Assembly (NCBI RefSeq): GCF_029211225.1
Contig: NZ_JARGEM010000004.1
Location: forward strand, 79,847-143,846
Direction: 5' to 3'
DNA from: Antiquaquibacter metalliresistens
GTDB taxonomy: Bacteria > Actinomycetota > Actinomycetes > Actinomycetales > Microbacteriaceae
DNA length: 64,000 nucleotides
Both the position numbers and the translations under genes were made by a program. Shown piece after piece: positions 17,688 through 27,536 of this stretch (position 1 is the stretch's first letter; the number at the start of each line of letters is the position of its first letter). The notes below the pieces were generated by a model, which made no database searches, was not told the DNA's origin, and saw only the letters and a program-made list of their open reading frames with translations.

Positions 17688-19445
17688 TCAGTCGGCGATG
17701 TTGAGCAGCAGGTGCCCCGACGAGACCGTGGTCCCGACCGTGGCATTCACGTTCGCGATCGTGCCGTCTTTGTGCGCCGCGATCGGCTGCTCCATCTTCA
17801 TGGCCTCGAGCACCAGGATCAGATCGCCCTTGACCACCTTGTCGCCCTCCGCGACCGCGAGCTTGACGATCGTCGCCTGCATCGGCGCCTTCACCGCATC
17901 CCCGGTGATGGTCGACACGGATGACGCGGACCGCCGCTTCGGCGCCGCCGCGACCGCAGCTCCCGCCCCGCCCGCCGCGGGAATGAGCTTCGACGGCAGG
18001 CTCACCTCGACGCGCTTGCCGTCGACCTCGAGCACGACGTTGTGGCGGGGGACCGCCGGTGCGCCGTCGGCCAGCGAACCGCTCCACGGCTCGATGTCGT
18101 TGTCGAACGCGGTCTCGATCCACCGGGTGTACACGGAGAACGGCGCGGAGGTGAACGCCGGGTCCCGCACGATCTTGCGGTGGAACGGCAGCACGGTCGG
18201 CAGCCCCGCGATCTCGAACTCGTCGAGCGCGCGCCGGGAGCGCTCCAGCGCGTCCTCGCGGCTCGAACCGGTCACGATGAGCTTGGCCAAGAGGGAGTCG
18301 AACGCGCCGCTGATGACGTCGCCGGTGGTCACGCCGCTGTCGACGCGCACGCCCGGGCCGCCGGGGAAGCGCAGCGCGTGCACGGGGCCGGGCGCCGGCA
18401 TGAAGTTGAGGCCGGGGTCCTCGCCGTTGATGCGGAACTCGAACGAGTGGCCCGAGGGGATCGGGTCGTCGTAGCCGATCTCGGCGCCCTCGGCGATGCG
18501 GAACTGCTCGCGCACCAGATCGATGCCCGTGACCTCCTCGGAGACCGGGTGCTCGACCTGCAGGCGGGTGTTCACCTCGAGGAACGAGATGGTGCCGTCC
18601 TTGGCCACGAGGAACTCGCAGGTGCCGGCGCCGACGTAGCCGACCTCACGCAGGATGGCCTTGGAGGAGGTGTAGAGCGCCTCGTTCTGGGCGTCGGTCA
18701 GGAACGGCGCCGGCGCCTCCTCCACGAGCTTCTGGTGGCGACGCTGCAGGGAGCAGTCGCGGGTGGAGATCACGACGACGTTGCCGTGGCTGTCGGCCAG
18801 GCACTGGGTCTCGACGTGACGCGGCTCGTCGAGGTACTTCTCGACGAAGCACTCGCCGCGTCCGAAGGCGGCGACCGCCTCGCGGGTGGCCGACTCGAAG
18901 AGCTCCGGCACCTCCTCGCGCGTGCGCGCGACCTTCAAGCCGCGACCGCCGCCGCCGAAGGCCGCCTTGATCGCGACCGGCAGGCCATGGAGATCGACGA
19001 ACTCGAGCACCTCTGCGGCGCCCGAGACGGGGTTGAGGGTGCCGGGCGCGAGCGGTGCACCGACCCGCTCGGCGATGTGCCGAGCGCTGACCTTGTCGCC
19101 CAGTTGCTCGATGGCCTCCGGCGAGGGGCCGATCCAGATGAGCCCGGCGTCGATGACGGCGCGGGCGAAGTCCGCATTCTCGGCGAGGAATCCGTAGCCG
19201 GGGTGCACGGCATCCGCTCCCGATCGCCGTGCGACGGAGAGCAGCTTGTCGATGACGAGGTACGTCTCGGCGCTCGTGGTGCCGTCGAGGGCGTACGCCT
19301 CGTCGGCGAGCTTGACGTGTCGGGCGTCCCGATCCTGGTCCGCGTAGACCGCAACGGACGCTATGCCGCTGTCTTTCGCCGCCCGGATGACACGGACCGC
19401 GATCTCGCCTCGGTTGGCGATCAGGACCTTCGTGATTCGAGCCAT
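17688..19445 (-). CDS. accA3: Acyl-CoA carboxylase alpha subunit (biotin carboxylase plus biotin carrier)
   Basis: A 585-residue fusion. The N-terminal biotin carboxylase begins [15 protein letters not shown], has the ATP-grasp loop [10 protein letters not shown] and [18 protein letters not shown]. The C-terminal carrier domain has LEAMKMEQP with biotinyl-Lys550. It carboxylates biotin for the separate carboxyltransferase (accD, 25024-26622) and epsilon subunit (accE), providing malonyl- and methylmalonyl-CoA for fatty acid synthesis. birA at 27537 would attach the biotin. Follows maf on the same strand with a 78-base gap containing its own likely -10 box. Confidence 0.95.
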   Translation of the reverse strand: MARITKVLIANRGEIAVRVIRAAKDSGIASVAVYADQDRDARHVKLADEAYALDGTTSAETYLVIDKLLSVARRSGADAVHPGYGFLAENADFARAVIDAGLIWIGPSPEAIEQLGDKVSARHIAERVGAPLAPGTLNPVSGAAEVLEFVDLHGLPVAIKAAFGGGGRGLKVARTREEVPELFESATREAVAAFGRGECFVEKYLDEPRHVETQCLADSHGNVVVISTRDCSLQRRHQKLVEEAPAPFLTDAQNEALYTSSKAILREVGYVGAGTCEFLVAKDGTISFLEVNTRLQVEHPVSEEVTGIDLVREQFRIAEGAEIGYDDPIPSGHSFEFRINGEDPGLNFMPAPGPVHALRFPGGPGVRVDSGVTTGDVISGAFDSLLAKLIVTGSSREDALERSRRALDEFEIAGLPTVLPFHRKIVRDPAFTSAPFSVYTRWIETAFDNDIEPWSGSLADGAPAVPRHNVVLEVDGKRVEVSLPSKLIPAAGGAGAAVAAAPKRRSASSVSTITGDAVKAPMQATIVKLAVAEGDKVVKGDLILVLEAMKMEQPIAAHKDGTIANVNATVGTTVSSGHLLLNIAD

Positions 19446-19454
19446 AGGAACTCA

Positions 19455-19460
19455 GCCTAT
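19455..19460 (-). promoter_or_regulatory. -10 box TAGGCT upstream of the acyl-CoA carboxylase alpha gene
   Basis: On the minus strand TAGGCT is nine bases before the ATG, with no purine-rich ribosome site between. A T-rich stretch (TTCTTTTT) lies further upstream in the maf-acc gap and follows a 7-bp inverted repeat at 19513-19530 spanning the maf stop, which may be a weak maf terminator. Confidence 0.3.
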
Positions 19461-19523
19461 TGCCGCACCAGGCCCAACCTTTGGCCGTGCCGTACAAAAA
19501 GAATGATCTGCGCCTGTAGATCG

Positions 19524-20156
19524 CTACAGGGGGCGATTCCAGAGGTCGGTCCAGCGGATGCCGAAACCGGCGAGCAGGGACCGCACGGTCGACACGGAGA
19601 GGCCCACCACGGCGTGCGGATCGCCCTCGACGCGCGTGATGAAGGCGGAGCCGAGGCTGTCGATTGTGAACGCGCCTGCGACCCACAGCGGTTCGCCGGT
19701 GGCGACGTAGTCGTCGATGTCCTGGTCGCTGATGTCCTCGGCGAAGGTGACGGCGGCGGTGGACACCGCCCCGGCGCCGCCGGCGACGGTGCCGCCCCGC
19801 GCGTCGATGAGCCAGTGACCCGAGTGCAGCAATCCCGTGCGTCCACGCTGGGCGCGCCATCTCGTACGTGCGACCTCGGCGGTCAGCGGCTTGCCGAAGA
19901 GCCCGCCGTCGAGTTCGAAGGCGGAGTCGCCACCGAGGATCATGCCGTCGAGCGGTTCGCCGTCGACGAGGGTGTCGAGCACGGCCTCCGCCTTGGCGCG
20001 CGCGAGCAGGGCGACGAGGCCCGGTCCATCGAGCGGGCCGGCGGCCGCGGCCACCGCCTCCTCGTCCACGCCCGAGGAGAGCAGCACCGGCTCGACTCCG
20101 GCCGCACGCAGCGTTGCGAGCCTGGCCGGCGAGGTTGAGGCGAGATACAGCCGCAC
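19524..20156 (-). CDS. maf: Maf-like nucleoside triphosphate pyrophosphatase
   Basis: A 210-residue cytoplasmic house-cleaning enzyme that hydrolyses non-canonical or modified nucleotides to monophosphates. The N-terminal LASTSPARLATL (5-16) is the Maf phosphate-binding signature, GGDSAFELDG contains the catalytic aspartate region, and STAAVTFAED is a further conserved block. It lies between accA3 and an RNA methyltransferase; Maf next to acyl-CoA carboxylase genes is common in actinobacteria (Rv3282 near accD5/accE5). Only 17 bases separate it from the divergent methyltransferase. Confidence 0.92.
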   Translation of the reverse strand: MRLYLASTSPARLATLRAAGVEPVLLSSGVDEEAVAAAAGPLDGPGLVALLARAKAEAVLDTLVDGEPLDGMILGGDSAFELDGGLFGKPLTAEVARTRWRAQRGRTGLLHSGHWLIDARGGTVAGGAGAVSTAAVTFAEDISDQDIDDYVATGEPLWVAGAFTIDSLGSAFITRVEGDPHAVVGLSVSTVRSLLAGFGIRWTDLWNRPL

Positions 20157-20164
20157 GGGGCTCC

Positions 20165-20170
20165 TATGCT
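20165..20170 (+). promoter_or_regulatory. -10 box TATGCT for the TRAM methyltransferase gene
   Basis: TATGCT ends three bases before one ATG and six bases before the next. The second spacing fits a leaderless transcript beginning at the ATG at 20177. The box lies in the 17-base gap to divergent maf. Confidence 0.4.
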
Positions 20171-20176
20171 CGGATG

Positions 20177-21406
20177 ATGGGCGAATGGGTCGGGCGTGAG
20201 GTCGAGATCGACGTTACCAACATCGCGCACGGCGGGATCGCCGTCGCGCGGCACGAGGGGCGCGTGGTGTTCGTCACCGATGCGATTCCGGGCGAGCGTG
20301 TCGTCGCCCGGATCGCCGACGACCGCAAGAAGGCGTTCTGGCGGGCGGACACGGTGCGGGTCATCGAGCCGAGCGAGCACCGCATCCCGCACATCTGGTC
20401 GGCGGCGTCGCTCGAGCGCGACCCGGCGGACCGCGCCGGCGGAGCGGAGTTCGGGCACATCGAGCTCGCGCATCAGCGCGAACTGAAGCGTCGAGTGCTG
20501 ACCGAGGCGCTGCAGCGCATGGCGGGCCTCGAACGGGAGGTCGTGGTCGAGGCGCTGCCCGGTGATCAGGCGCGGTCGGGCACCGGATGGCGCACCCGCG
20601 TGCGCCTGCACGTCGACGAGTCGGGGCGGCTGGGGCCGTTCGCCGCGCGGTCGCACCGGGTGATCCCCGTGGCCGATCTGCCACTGGCCACCGAGGCGCT
20701 CGCCGCCGGGGCCCCGCTCGGCGAGCGGTTCGCCGGGGAGGAGCATGTGGACGTGCTGGCGCCGTCGACCGGCGGCGTGCGCCTGATCGTCGGCAAGCAG
20801 AAGCCGACCACGATCACCGAGCTGGTCGGCGATCGGGAGTTCCGTCTGGCGGATGCGGGATTCTGGCAGGTGCACCGGGAGGCGGCCGCGACGCTCACGC
20901 GCGCCGTGCAGGAGGCGATCGACCCGGCCCGATTCGATCCGCTCGCCTACAACCTCGATCTCTACGGCGGCGTCGGCCTGTTGGCCGCTGCGGTTGCGGA
21001 CCGATTCGGCCCGACCACGCGCATCACGACCGTCGAGTCGGACGCGGTCGCGACGGACTACGCCGCCGACAACCTCGCCGAATGGCTCGGCGCTCGCGCG
21101 GAGACCGGCCGGGTCGAGCGCTGGGTGCGCGACCTCGCCGCCACCGCGACACCGGGAGATCGCACCCGGTTGGGGGCGGCCACGGTGGTGTTGGACCCGC
21201 CTCGGTCGGGTGCCGGGCGCGAGGTCGTCGACGCACTCGCCGCGCTCGCGCCGGCCCAGATCGTCTATGTGGCATGCGATCCGGTGGCGCTGGCCCGCGA
21301 CATCGCGCTCTTCGCCGGGCATGGCTTCGTGCTGTCGGATCTTCGCGCCTTCGACCTGTTCCCGAACACCCACCACGTGGAAGCCGTCGCGACGCTCTCC
21401 CGCTGA
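20177..21406 (+). CDS. TRAM-domain class I SAM-dependent RNA methyltransferase (TrmA/RlmD family)
   Basis: A 409-residue enzyme predicted to make m5U in RNA. An N-terminal TRAM beta-barrel (about 1-60, DVTNIAHGGIAVAR) binds RNA. The C-terminal methyltransferase fold has DLYGGVGLLAAAVA (SAM loop), VVLDPPRSG, and the catalytic-cysteine motif YVACDP. The iron-sulfur cysteines of E. coli RlmD are not evident. ATG codons occur at 20174 and 20177; the second fits the leaderless spacing of the TATGCT box. Target uridine (tRNA or 23S rRNA) is not determinable here. Confidence 0.88.
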   Translation: MGEWVGREVEIDVTNIAHGGIAVARHEGRVVFVTDAIPGERVVARIADDRKKAFWRADTVRVIEPSEHRIPHIWSAASLERDPADRAGGAEFGHIELAHQRELKRRVLTEALQRMAGLEREVVVEALPGDQARSGTGWRTRVRLHVDESGRLGPFAARSHRVIPVADLPLATEALAAGAPLGERFAGEEHVDVLAPSTGGVRLIVGKQKPTTITELVGDREFRLADAGFWQVHREAAATLTRAVQEAIDPARFDPLAYNLDLYGGVGLLAAAVADRFGPTTRITTVESDAVATDYAADNLAEWLGARAETGRVERWVRDLAATATPGDRTRLGAATVVLDPPRSGAGREVVDALAALAPAQIVYVACDPVALARDIALFAGHGFVLSDLRAFDLFPNTHHVEAVATLSR

Positions 21407-21444
21407 TTCGGCGGGCAAGACGCCGCAACCCGACGGCTCGACAG

Positions 21445-21450
21445 TACGAT
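21445..21450 (+). promoter_or_regulatory. Possible -10 box TACGAT for the two-component operon
   Basis: TACGAT lies 28 bases before the chosen ATG of the response regulator, leaving a short leader that includes GGAGG. No clear -35 element. Confidence 0.3.
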
Positions 21451-21478
21451 GGGGTACACAACCCCGGAGGATGCAGGC

Positions 21479-22183
21479 ATGGCGCACGCAGCGGTGACCG
21501 AGTCGGACGGATCGTCAGCGCCCGCGCAGGTCCGAGTCGCAGTCGTCGACGACCACGAATCGGTGCGACTGGGGCTCAAGGCCGCGTTCCTGGATGCCGG
21601 CTACGACTTCGTGCTCGCCGCCGCGACCGTGCAGGAGTTCGTCGACACACTCGGCGGCCGTGAGGTCGACGTCGTCGTGCTCGACCTGTCGCTCGGAGAC
21701 GGTTCCTCGGTGACCGACAACGTCAAGCGGGTGCAGGCCACCGGCTCCGCGGTGCTCGTGCACTCCATCGCGGACCGGGTGGCGAGCGTGCGTGAAGCGC
21801 TCGCGGCCGGGGCGGCGGGGGTCATCCCCAAGTCCTCCGCGACCAAGACCGTGCTGGCCGCCGCGGCGACGGTCGCGCGTGGTGAGGTGCTGAACAACCT
21901 GGAGTGGGCGACCGCGATCGATGCTGACCGCGATTTCGCGAAGGCGCAGCTCGGTCGGCGTGAGCGCGAGATCCTGCACCTCTACGCCTCGGGTCTGCCG
22001 CTCAAGCTTGCGGCCCAGCAGCTCGGGATCGGGTATTCGACCGCCCGGGAGTATCTGGACCGGATCCGCGTGAAGTACGTCGAGGTCGGACGCCCGGCCC
22101 CGACGAAGGTGGATCTGCTGCGCAGGGCCGTCGAGGACGGCATTCTTCCCGGGCTCGACCCGGATGGCGCAGATGGTCGTTAG
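21479..22183 (+). CDS. LuxR/NarL-family response regulator
   Basis: A 234-residue transcription factor. The receiver domain (about 18-135) has the acidic pair VVDDHE, phospho-acceptor aspartate in VVLDLSLGDG and the conserved lysine in IPKSSA. The C-terminal helix-turn-helix (about 160-225) reads LGRREREILHLYASG...AAQQLGIGYSTAREYLDRIR. The ATG at 21479 is chosen for GGAGG eight bases upstream; an in-frame ATG lies at 21449. It overlaps the sensor kinase gene by 20 bases, so the two are partners. Targets unknown. Confidence 0.9.
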   Translation: MAHAAVTESDGSSAPAQVRVAVVDDHESVRLGLKAAFLDAGYDFVLAAATVQEFVDTLGGREVDVVVLDLSLGDGSSVTDNVKRVQATGSAVLVHSIADRVASVREALAAGAAGVIPKSSATKTVLAAAATVARGEVLNNLEWATAIDADRDFAKAQLGRREREILHLYASGLPLKLAAQQLGIGYSTAREYLDRIRVKYVEVGRPAPTKVDLLRRAVEDGILPGLDPDGADGR

Positions 22184-23417
22184 CGGCACCCCGGCGCCGT
22201 CACTTCCTCGGGGCCGTCAGCCCCGGAATCCGATCAGTCGGAGCCAGGTCGAGCGGGTGCTCTCGCGTTCGGTCGCCGCCTTCGGCATCGTCTACGGGTT
22301 GCAGACCGTGCCGTCCGTGCTCGGCCAGCTCGACGAGGCCTACCCGCTGTGGCTGTTGATCGTGATTCCCGCCCTGTTCGGCTGGCTGGTCGTCACCCTC
22401 GTGCTCTCCATCGCCCAGGTCTGGGTGCGGGGCGCGCACGGCACCTTCGCCGTGCTCTACCTGGGCGCCCTGGTCAGCTGGCCGCTCGGCGTGCTGCCCG
22501 GCGCAGAGGTGTTCGGCGGCATCCATTGGCTGAACTACCTCATCACCGTGGCGACGGCCATGGCGGCGATCGCCTTCTCGACCCCGGTCGCCACGCTCTA
22601 CCTGCTCGTGACCCCGCTCATCTACGTGCTGGGCCGCACCACGCCGCAGGGCGGCGGCGCCTCGTGGCTCCTGGCCATGCTCGAGGGCGTCTACGCGGTG
22701 CTGCTCGGCGGGGTCGTGCTCATCCTCATCGCCATGCTTCGGCAGGCGGCATCCGCGGTCGACACCGCTCAGGCGACCGCCATCGACCGATACGAGCATG
22801 CGGTTCGCCTGCATGCCACCGAGGTCGAACGCGTGCAGGTGGACTCGATCGTGCACGACAGCGTTCTGACCACGCTCATCTCGGCGGCTCGCGCGTACAC
22901 CCCCGAGGCGAAGGCGCTCGCCGCCACCATGGCAGGCAAGGCGATCGGCCATCTCAGGGATGCGGCGATCGCCTCGCCCGCAGACGACACCGTCGTGCGG
23001 ATGAGCATCGTGGCGCAGACCATCGCGGAGTCGGCGAGCGAACTGCTCGGCTCATCGACGCCGCGCATCGTCGGCGTGGGCACGCGGTCGATGCCCACGG
23101 CGGCCGCCGAAGCGATCTCGTCGGCCGCGGTTCAGGCGATGGTCAACAGCCTGCAGCACGCCGGGGAGGCCTCGCGATGGGTCTCGGTGCGCGGCATCCC
23201 GCGCGGAGGCCTCGAAGTCGTCGTCGGCGACACCGGTCGCGGATTCCAGCTGGGCGAGGTGCCTGATGAGCGCCTCGGCGTGCGCATCTCGATCATCGAG
23301 CGCATCGCCAATGCCGGCGGGCGCGCGACGATCAGGTCGGCGCCCGGCGAGGGCACCGTGATCACCCTGCGCTGGCCCGATTCGGGGGCCGTGGGCGAGA
23401 CGGAGGGCACGGCATGA
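22164..23417 (+). CDS. Membrane sensor histidine kinase (DesK/NarX-like)
   Basis: A 417-residue kinase. The N-terminal half carries about six hydrophobic helices (roughly 35-205) with no large extracellular loop, suggesting it senses membrane state or a lipid-soluble signal. The phosphorylation site is probably the histidine in DSIVHDSVL, a variant of the DesK-family HD motif. The ATPase domain has AMVNSLQHA (N box), DTGRGF (G1) and GVRISIIER (G2), ending in ATIRSAPGEGTVITLRW. A second ATG nine bases downstream is also possible. Operon with the response regulator and the next gene. Confidence 0.88.
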   Translation: MAQMVVSGTPAPSLPRGRQPRNPISRSQVERVLSRSVAAFGIVYGLQTVPSVLGQLDEAYPLWLLIVIPALFGWLVVTLVLSIAQVWVRGAHGTFAVLYLGALVSWPLGVLPGAEVFGGIHWLNYLITVATAMAAIAFSTPVATLYLLVTPLIYVLGRTTPQGGGASWLLAMLEGVYAVLLGGVVLILIAMLRQAASAVDTAQATAIDRYEHAVRLHATEVERVQVDSIVHDSVLTTLISAARAYTPEAKALAATMAGKAIGHLRDAAIASPADDTVVRMSIVAQTIAESASELLGSSTPRIVGVGTRSMPTAAAEAISSAAVQAMVNSLQHAGEASRWVSVRGIPRGGLEVVVGDTGRGFQLGEVPDERLGVRISIIERIANAGGRATIRSAPGEGTVITLRWPDSGAVGETEGTA

Positions 23418-24454
23418 ACATCGGCGTGCCGAGATTCGTCGTCGTCGCGGTGGCCGGCGCATTCTCCGCCTACCTGCTCGTGCTCGCGCTCTATTCCATC
23501 GACGTGCCGCGCAATCCCGCGCCCACCTACCTCGCGATGGGGCTTTTCGCGATCGCCACGGTGGTCAGCCTGTGGCCGGGCGGGCGCATGCCCATCTGGA
23601 TGGCGGCGCTCAACGTCGCGGTCGTGGTGGCCATGACGCTGCTCGTGAGCAACGAGATCGACCTCGCCCGTGCGGGCGGCACGGGCTACGCGACCTGGTA
23701 CGTGGCCGGCGCGGGCACCCTGCTGACCATCACCTCCACCCGGCGCCGGCACATCTTCGCCTGGAGCGGCATCGCGTTCCTCGTGGTGCACACGATCATC
23801 TGGGCCGGACCGGCGGGCGTGCTCGGCCTGGGCGTGATCGGCAGCATCACTTGGGTCGCGGTCTCGCACATCCTCAGCGCCGCGCTCGCGAAGGCCTCCC
23901 GGGACGCCCAGCGCTTCGCGCTGGCCGAGCGTGAGGCCACCGAATGGCAGGCCGCCCAGGACGCGCATCTCTATGAGCGCCAGTTCCGGCTCGGGCAGAC
24001 CAGCACGATGGCCCTCGCGATGCTCGCGCGCATCCAGGAGACGCAGGGAGATCTCTCCGACGAGGAGCGCCGGGAATGCCTCCACCTCGAGGGCGCGATC
24101 CGGGACGAGATCCGCGGACGCAAGTTGCTCAACGACGCCGTGCGCGACGAGGTCATGGTCGCCAGGCGCCGCGGCGTCACGGTGACGTTGCTCGACGAGG
24201 GCGGCATCGACGACCTCGATGAGGCGAACCTCGAACGGGTGCTCAATCGTCTCGCCCTGGCCATCCACGAGACCGATGCGGACAGGGTCATCGCGAGGAC
24301 CGTTCCCGAAGGGTCACCGATCGCCGTCACGGTCGTGGGTCTCCGCACGGTCGGCGACGGCGAGTCGCGCGCGCTCGGTCAGGAGTCGGACGATGACGAC
24401 GACGAGCAGGTCGATCTGTGGCTCGAGATCCCGCGGACGCCGACGGGATCGTAG
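23414..24454 (+). CDS. Membrane protein with degenerate kinase-like cytoplasmic part
   Basis: A 346-residue protein translationally coupled to the sensor kinase (ATGA). Four or five hydrophobic segments occupy about 8-155. A charged, probably helical linker (160-240, rich in Arg/Glu/Ala) and an alpha/beta-like region (VTVTLLDEGGIDDLDEANLERVLNRLA) follow. This layout mirrors the neighbouring kinase, but no phospho-histidine, N box or G boxes are recognisable. The C-terminus has a run of five aspartates. Likely an accessory or pseudokinase component of the pair; the name of any family is unknown to me. Confidence 0.75.
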   Translation: MNIGVPRFVVVAVAGAFSAYLLVLALYSIDVPRNPAPTYLAMGLFAIATVVSLWPGGRMPIWMAALNVAVVVAMTLLVSNEIDLARAGGTGYATWYVAGAGTLLTITSTRRRHIFAWSGIAFLVVHTIIWAGPAGVLGLGVIGSITWVAVSHILSAALAKASRDAQRFALAEREATEWQAAQDAHLYERQFRLGQTSTMALAMLARIQETQGDLSDEERRECLHLEGAIRDEIRGRKLLNDAVRDEVMVARRRGVTVTLLDEGGIDDLDEANLERVLNRLALAIHETDADRVIARTVPEGSPIAVTVVGLRTVGDGESRALGQESDDDDDEQVDLWLEIPRTPTGS

Positions 24455-24461
24455 TCAGGCA

Positions 24462-24496
24462 GAAGGGCCGGGGGCTTTCGCCTCACCCGGCCCTTC
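24462..24496 (+). terminator. Hairpin terminator after the sensor operon
   Basis: An 11-bp perfect stem, GAAGGGCCGGG at 24462-24472 with its complement at 24486-24496, loop of 13 bases, only seven bases after the stop codon. No T-run follows, as is common in high-GC genomes. Confidence 0.65.
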
Positions 24497-24505
24497 GCCA
24501 GAACC

Positions 24506-24542
24506 CGGGTCAGGGCGATAACCCGAATATCGCCCTGACCCG
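24506..24542. terminator. Second, longer hairpin in the convergent gap
   Basis: A perfect 15-bp inverted repeat, 24506-24520 against 24528-24542, with a 7-base loop. It could end transcription from either side, since the genes on both flanks point into this gap. Confidence 0.65.
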
Positions 24543-24808
24543 CCCCCAATGCATTGGCCCGCTTACCCTAGTCGGCCAATGAATGGTGGTGTGACTCTGA
24601 GAGTGACACCTAGCACGATCAAGTCTGCTGGGGTAGACAGGTCGTGGATAGTCATCTCTTTGGGGGACTGGCGGGGTACAGATTCGGGTCCGAAGGCCCG
24701 GAAACACTGGTATATCGGTGACCATGACCCCCAAGTTGGGGTACATCTCGAGTCCGAGAGCCCCGCCTCGGCGGCCAAAGGTGCACTAGAACGGTCTGTG
24801 CAGTCGGG
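24543..24808. other. Non-coding convergent gap, palindrome-rich
   Basis: No convincing gene in these 266 bases; the open frames present lack ribosome sites and have GC-poor third positions. Three further inverted repeats are present: CATTGGCC/GGCCAATG (24552-24581, 14-base spacer), GGTGTGACTCT-G-AGAGTGACACC (24588-24610, one mismatched pair in each arm) and CCCCAAGTTGGGG (24729-24741). GGGGTA followed by GACA or CA(G/T) occurs three times on the plus strand (24630, 24673, 24738). Base composition is visibly lower in GC than the flanks. Confidence 0.6.
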
Positions 24809-25023
24809 TCATCCCGAGAATCCGCGCCACGCGCCCGGCCCGGCGTGCAGCGGCGTGCGAAGCGTGCGCTGGCTGCGCTGCCACGCCGACTGGGTGGGGC
24901 CGTTCGTCGCATCCGCCTCCGCGGCCAGCTCGTCGAGCGCGGCGTGCAGCACCGCGGTGACGGCGGCGACATCCCCCGCGGTCGCCCCGGACGAGACGAT
25001 GCGCAGGTCGAGCGGCTCCGCGC

Positions 25024-25027
<4 letters not shown>
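24809..25027 (-). CDS. accE5: Acyl-CoA carboxylase epsilon subunit
   Basis: A 72-residue protein with the actinobacterial AccE layout: a beta-rich start [22 protein letters not shown] and a C-terminal tail with TQSAWQRS and an aromatic end. AccE stabilises the alpha/beta carboxylase complex. The GTG start overlaps the accD stop (GTGA); the longer open frame upstream is inside accD in a different phase. Last gene of the accD-accE unit. Confidence 0.85.
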
Positions 25028-26622
<1,595 letters not shown>

Positions 26623-26672
26623 GCTGACACTGTACCGTCACGCCCCGCGCGTACCGGTGACGCCGGGCTCGC

Positions 26673-27455
26673 TCAGGGGCGCGCGAAGGCGTCCGCGGTC
26701 GCGAAGAGATAGTTGCGACGTTCGAGCGTCACGCGTTCCGCGGGACTCCATCCGCCATCCGTCCAGGTGTACATGCCGTACTCGGGCCAACGGGCGCGCA
26801 GCTCATCGGCGAACTGGTTGGCATCGCGACCGTAGCGGGCCAGGTGACGGTCCTCGATCTCGAGCAGGAGGCTCGGCCGGTCGCGGTCGATCGTCTCGGC
26901 GGCACCCTCGATGACGGACGGCTCGAATCCCTCCACGTCGATCTTGATGAACGACACCCGGGGCGTACCCTCGATCCGGTTCACCTCGTCGACCGTGGTG
27001 ACGGGCGTGAGCCAGGTGCGGAAGCGGCGCTTGGGATCGGCCGCAGCACCCGCGGCGACGTGGGCGTGCCCGTAGATCGGGAACAGCAGGTGATACGGCA
27101 GCCGCATGCTCTGCTCGCCCACCTCCGATCCCACGGCGGCCGCGTGCACGTCGACCTGCCGCAGCCCGAGCATGCGCCGCAGAAACCGCAGCTGCGACTG
27201 CTGCCGAGGATGCGGCTCGAAGGCGTGCACGCGCCCGCCGGGGCCCACCAGGCGGGCGACCGGCAGCGTGTACATGCCGTGTGCAGCACCCACGTCGAAG
27301 ACATGATCACCGGGCCGGATCACGGCCTCGAGTCCGCGAATCTCCGGCTCCGCCCAGTCGATGCGGGTGGCCATGCGCATGATGGCGTGGGCGATGCGCG
27401 GCCTCAGGGGCGACGGCTCCAGAAGGAGTGGAACCTGGTCGGCGTCTGTCGTCAC
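26673..27455 (-). CDS. FkbM-family SAM-dependent methyltransferase
   Basis: A 260-residue protein with the SAM loop VFDVGAAHGMYTLP, the acidic ribose-binding residue in VHAFEPHPRQ and the FkbM hallmark IKIDVEGFEPSVIEGA near residue 190. FkbM enzymes O-methylate sugars, lipids or small molecules. The GTG start is chosen by the AGGA upstream and because the sequence before it overlaps the birA start region. It is 50 bases upstream of accD and could be co-transcribed. Its substrate is unknown; the glycans made downstream are candidates. Confidence 0.85.
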   Translation of the reverse strand: MTTDADQVPLLLEPSPLRPRIAHAIMRMATRIDWAEPEIRGLEAVIRPGDHVFDVGAAHGMYTLPVARLVGPGGRVHAFEPHPRQQSQLRFLRRMLGLRQVDVHAAAVGSEVGEQSMRLPYHLLFPIYGHAHVAAGAAADPKRRFRTWLTPVTTVDEVNRIEGTPRVSFIKIDVEGFEPSVIEGAAETIDRDRPSLLLEIEDRHLARYGRDANQFADELRARWPEYGMYTWTDGGWSPAERVTLERRNYLFATADAFARP

Positions 27456-27523
27456 TGGTTCATCCTCGTTCGGACCGGGGGAGGTGCCTGCCGCCCTTAT
27501 CGTAGTGGCAACCATGACGGTCC

Positions 27524-27529
27524 TAGCCT
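27524..27529 (+). promoter_or_regulatory. -10 box TAGCCT for a leaderless birA transcript
   Basis: TAGCCT is followed by seven bases and the birA ATG, with no ribosome site. It lies in the 81-base gap to the divergent methyltransferase. Confidence 0.4.
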
Positions 27530-27536
27530 TGTAGGC

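Noticed and set aside
19513..19530. CCTGTAG-ATCG-CTACAGG inverted repeat at the end of maf, with TTCTTTTT downstream
   Set aside because: Only seven pairs with moderate GC and an eight-base-plus gap to the T-rich stretch; too weak to list as a terminator by itself.
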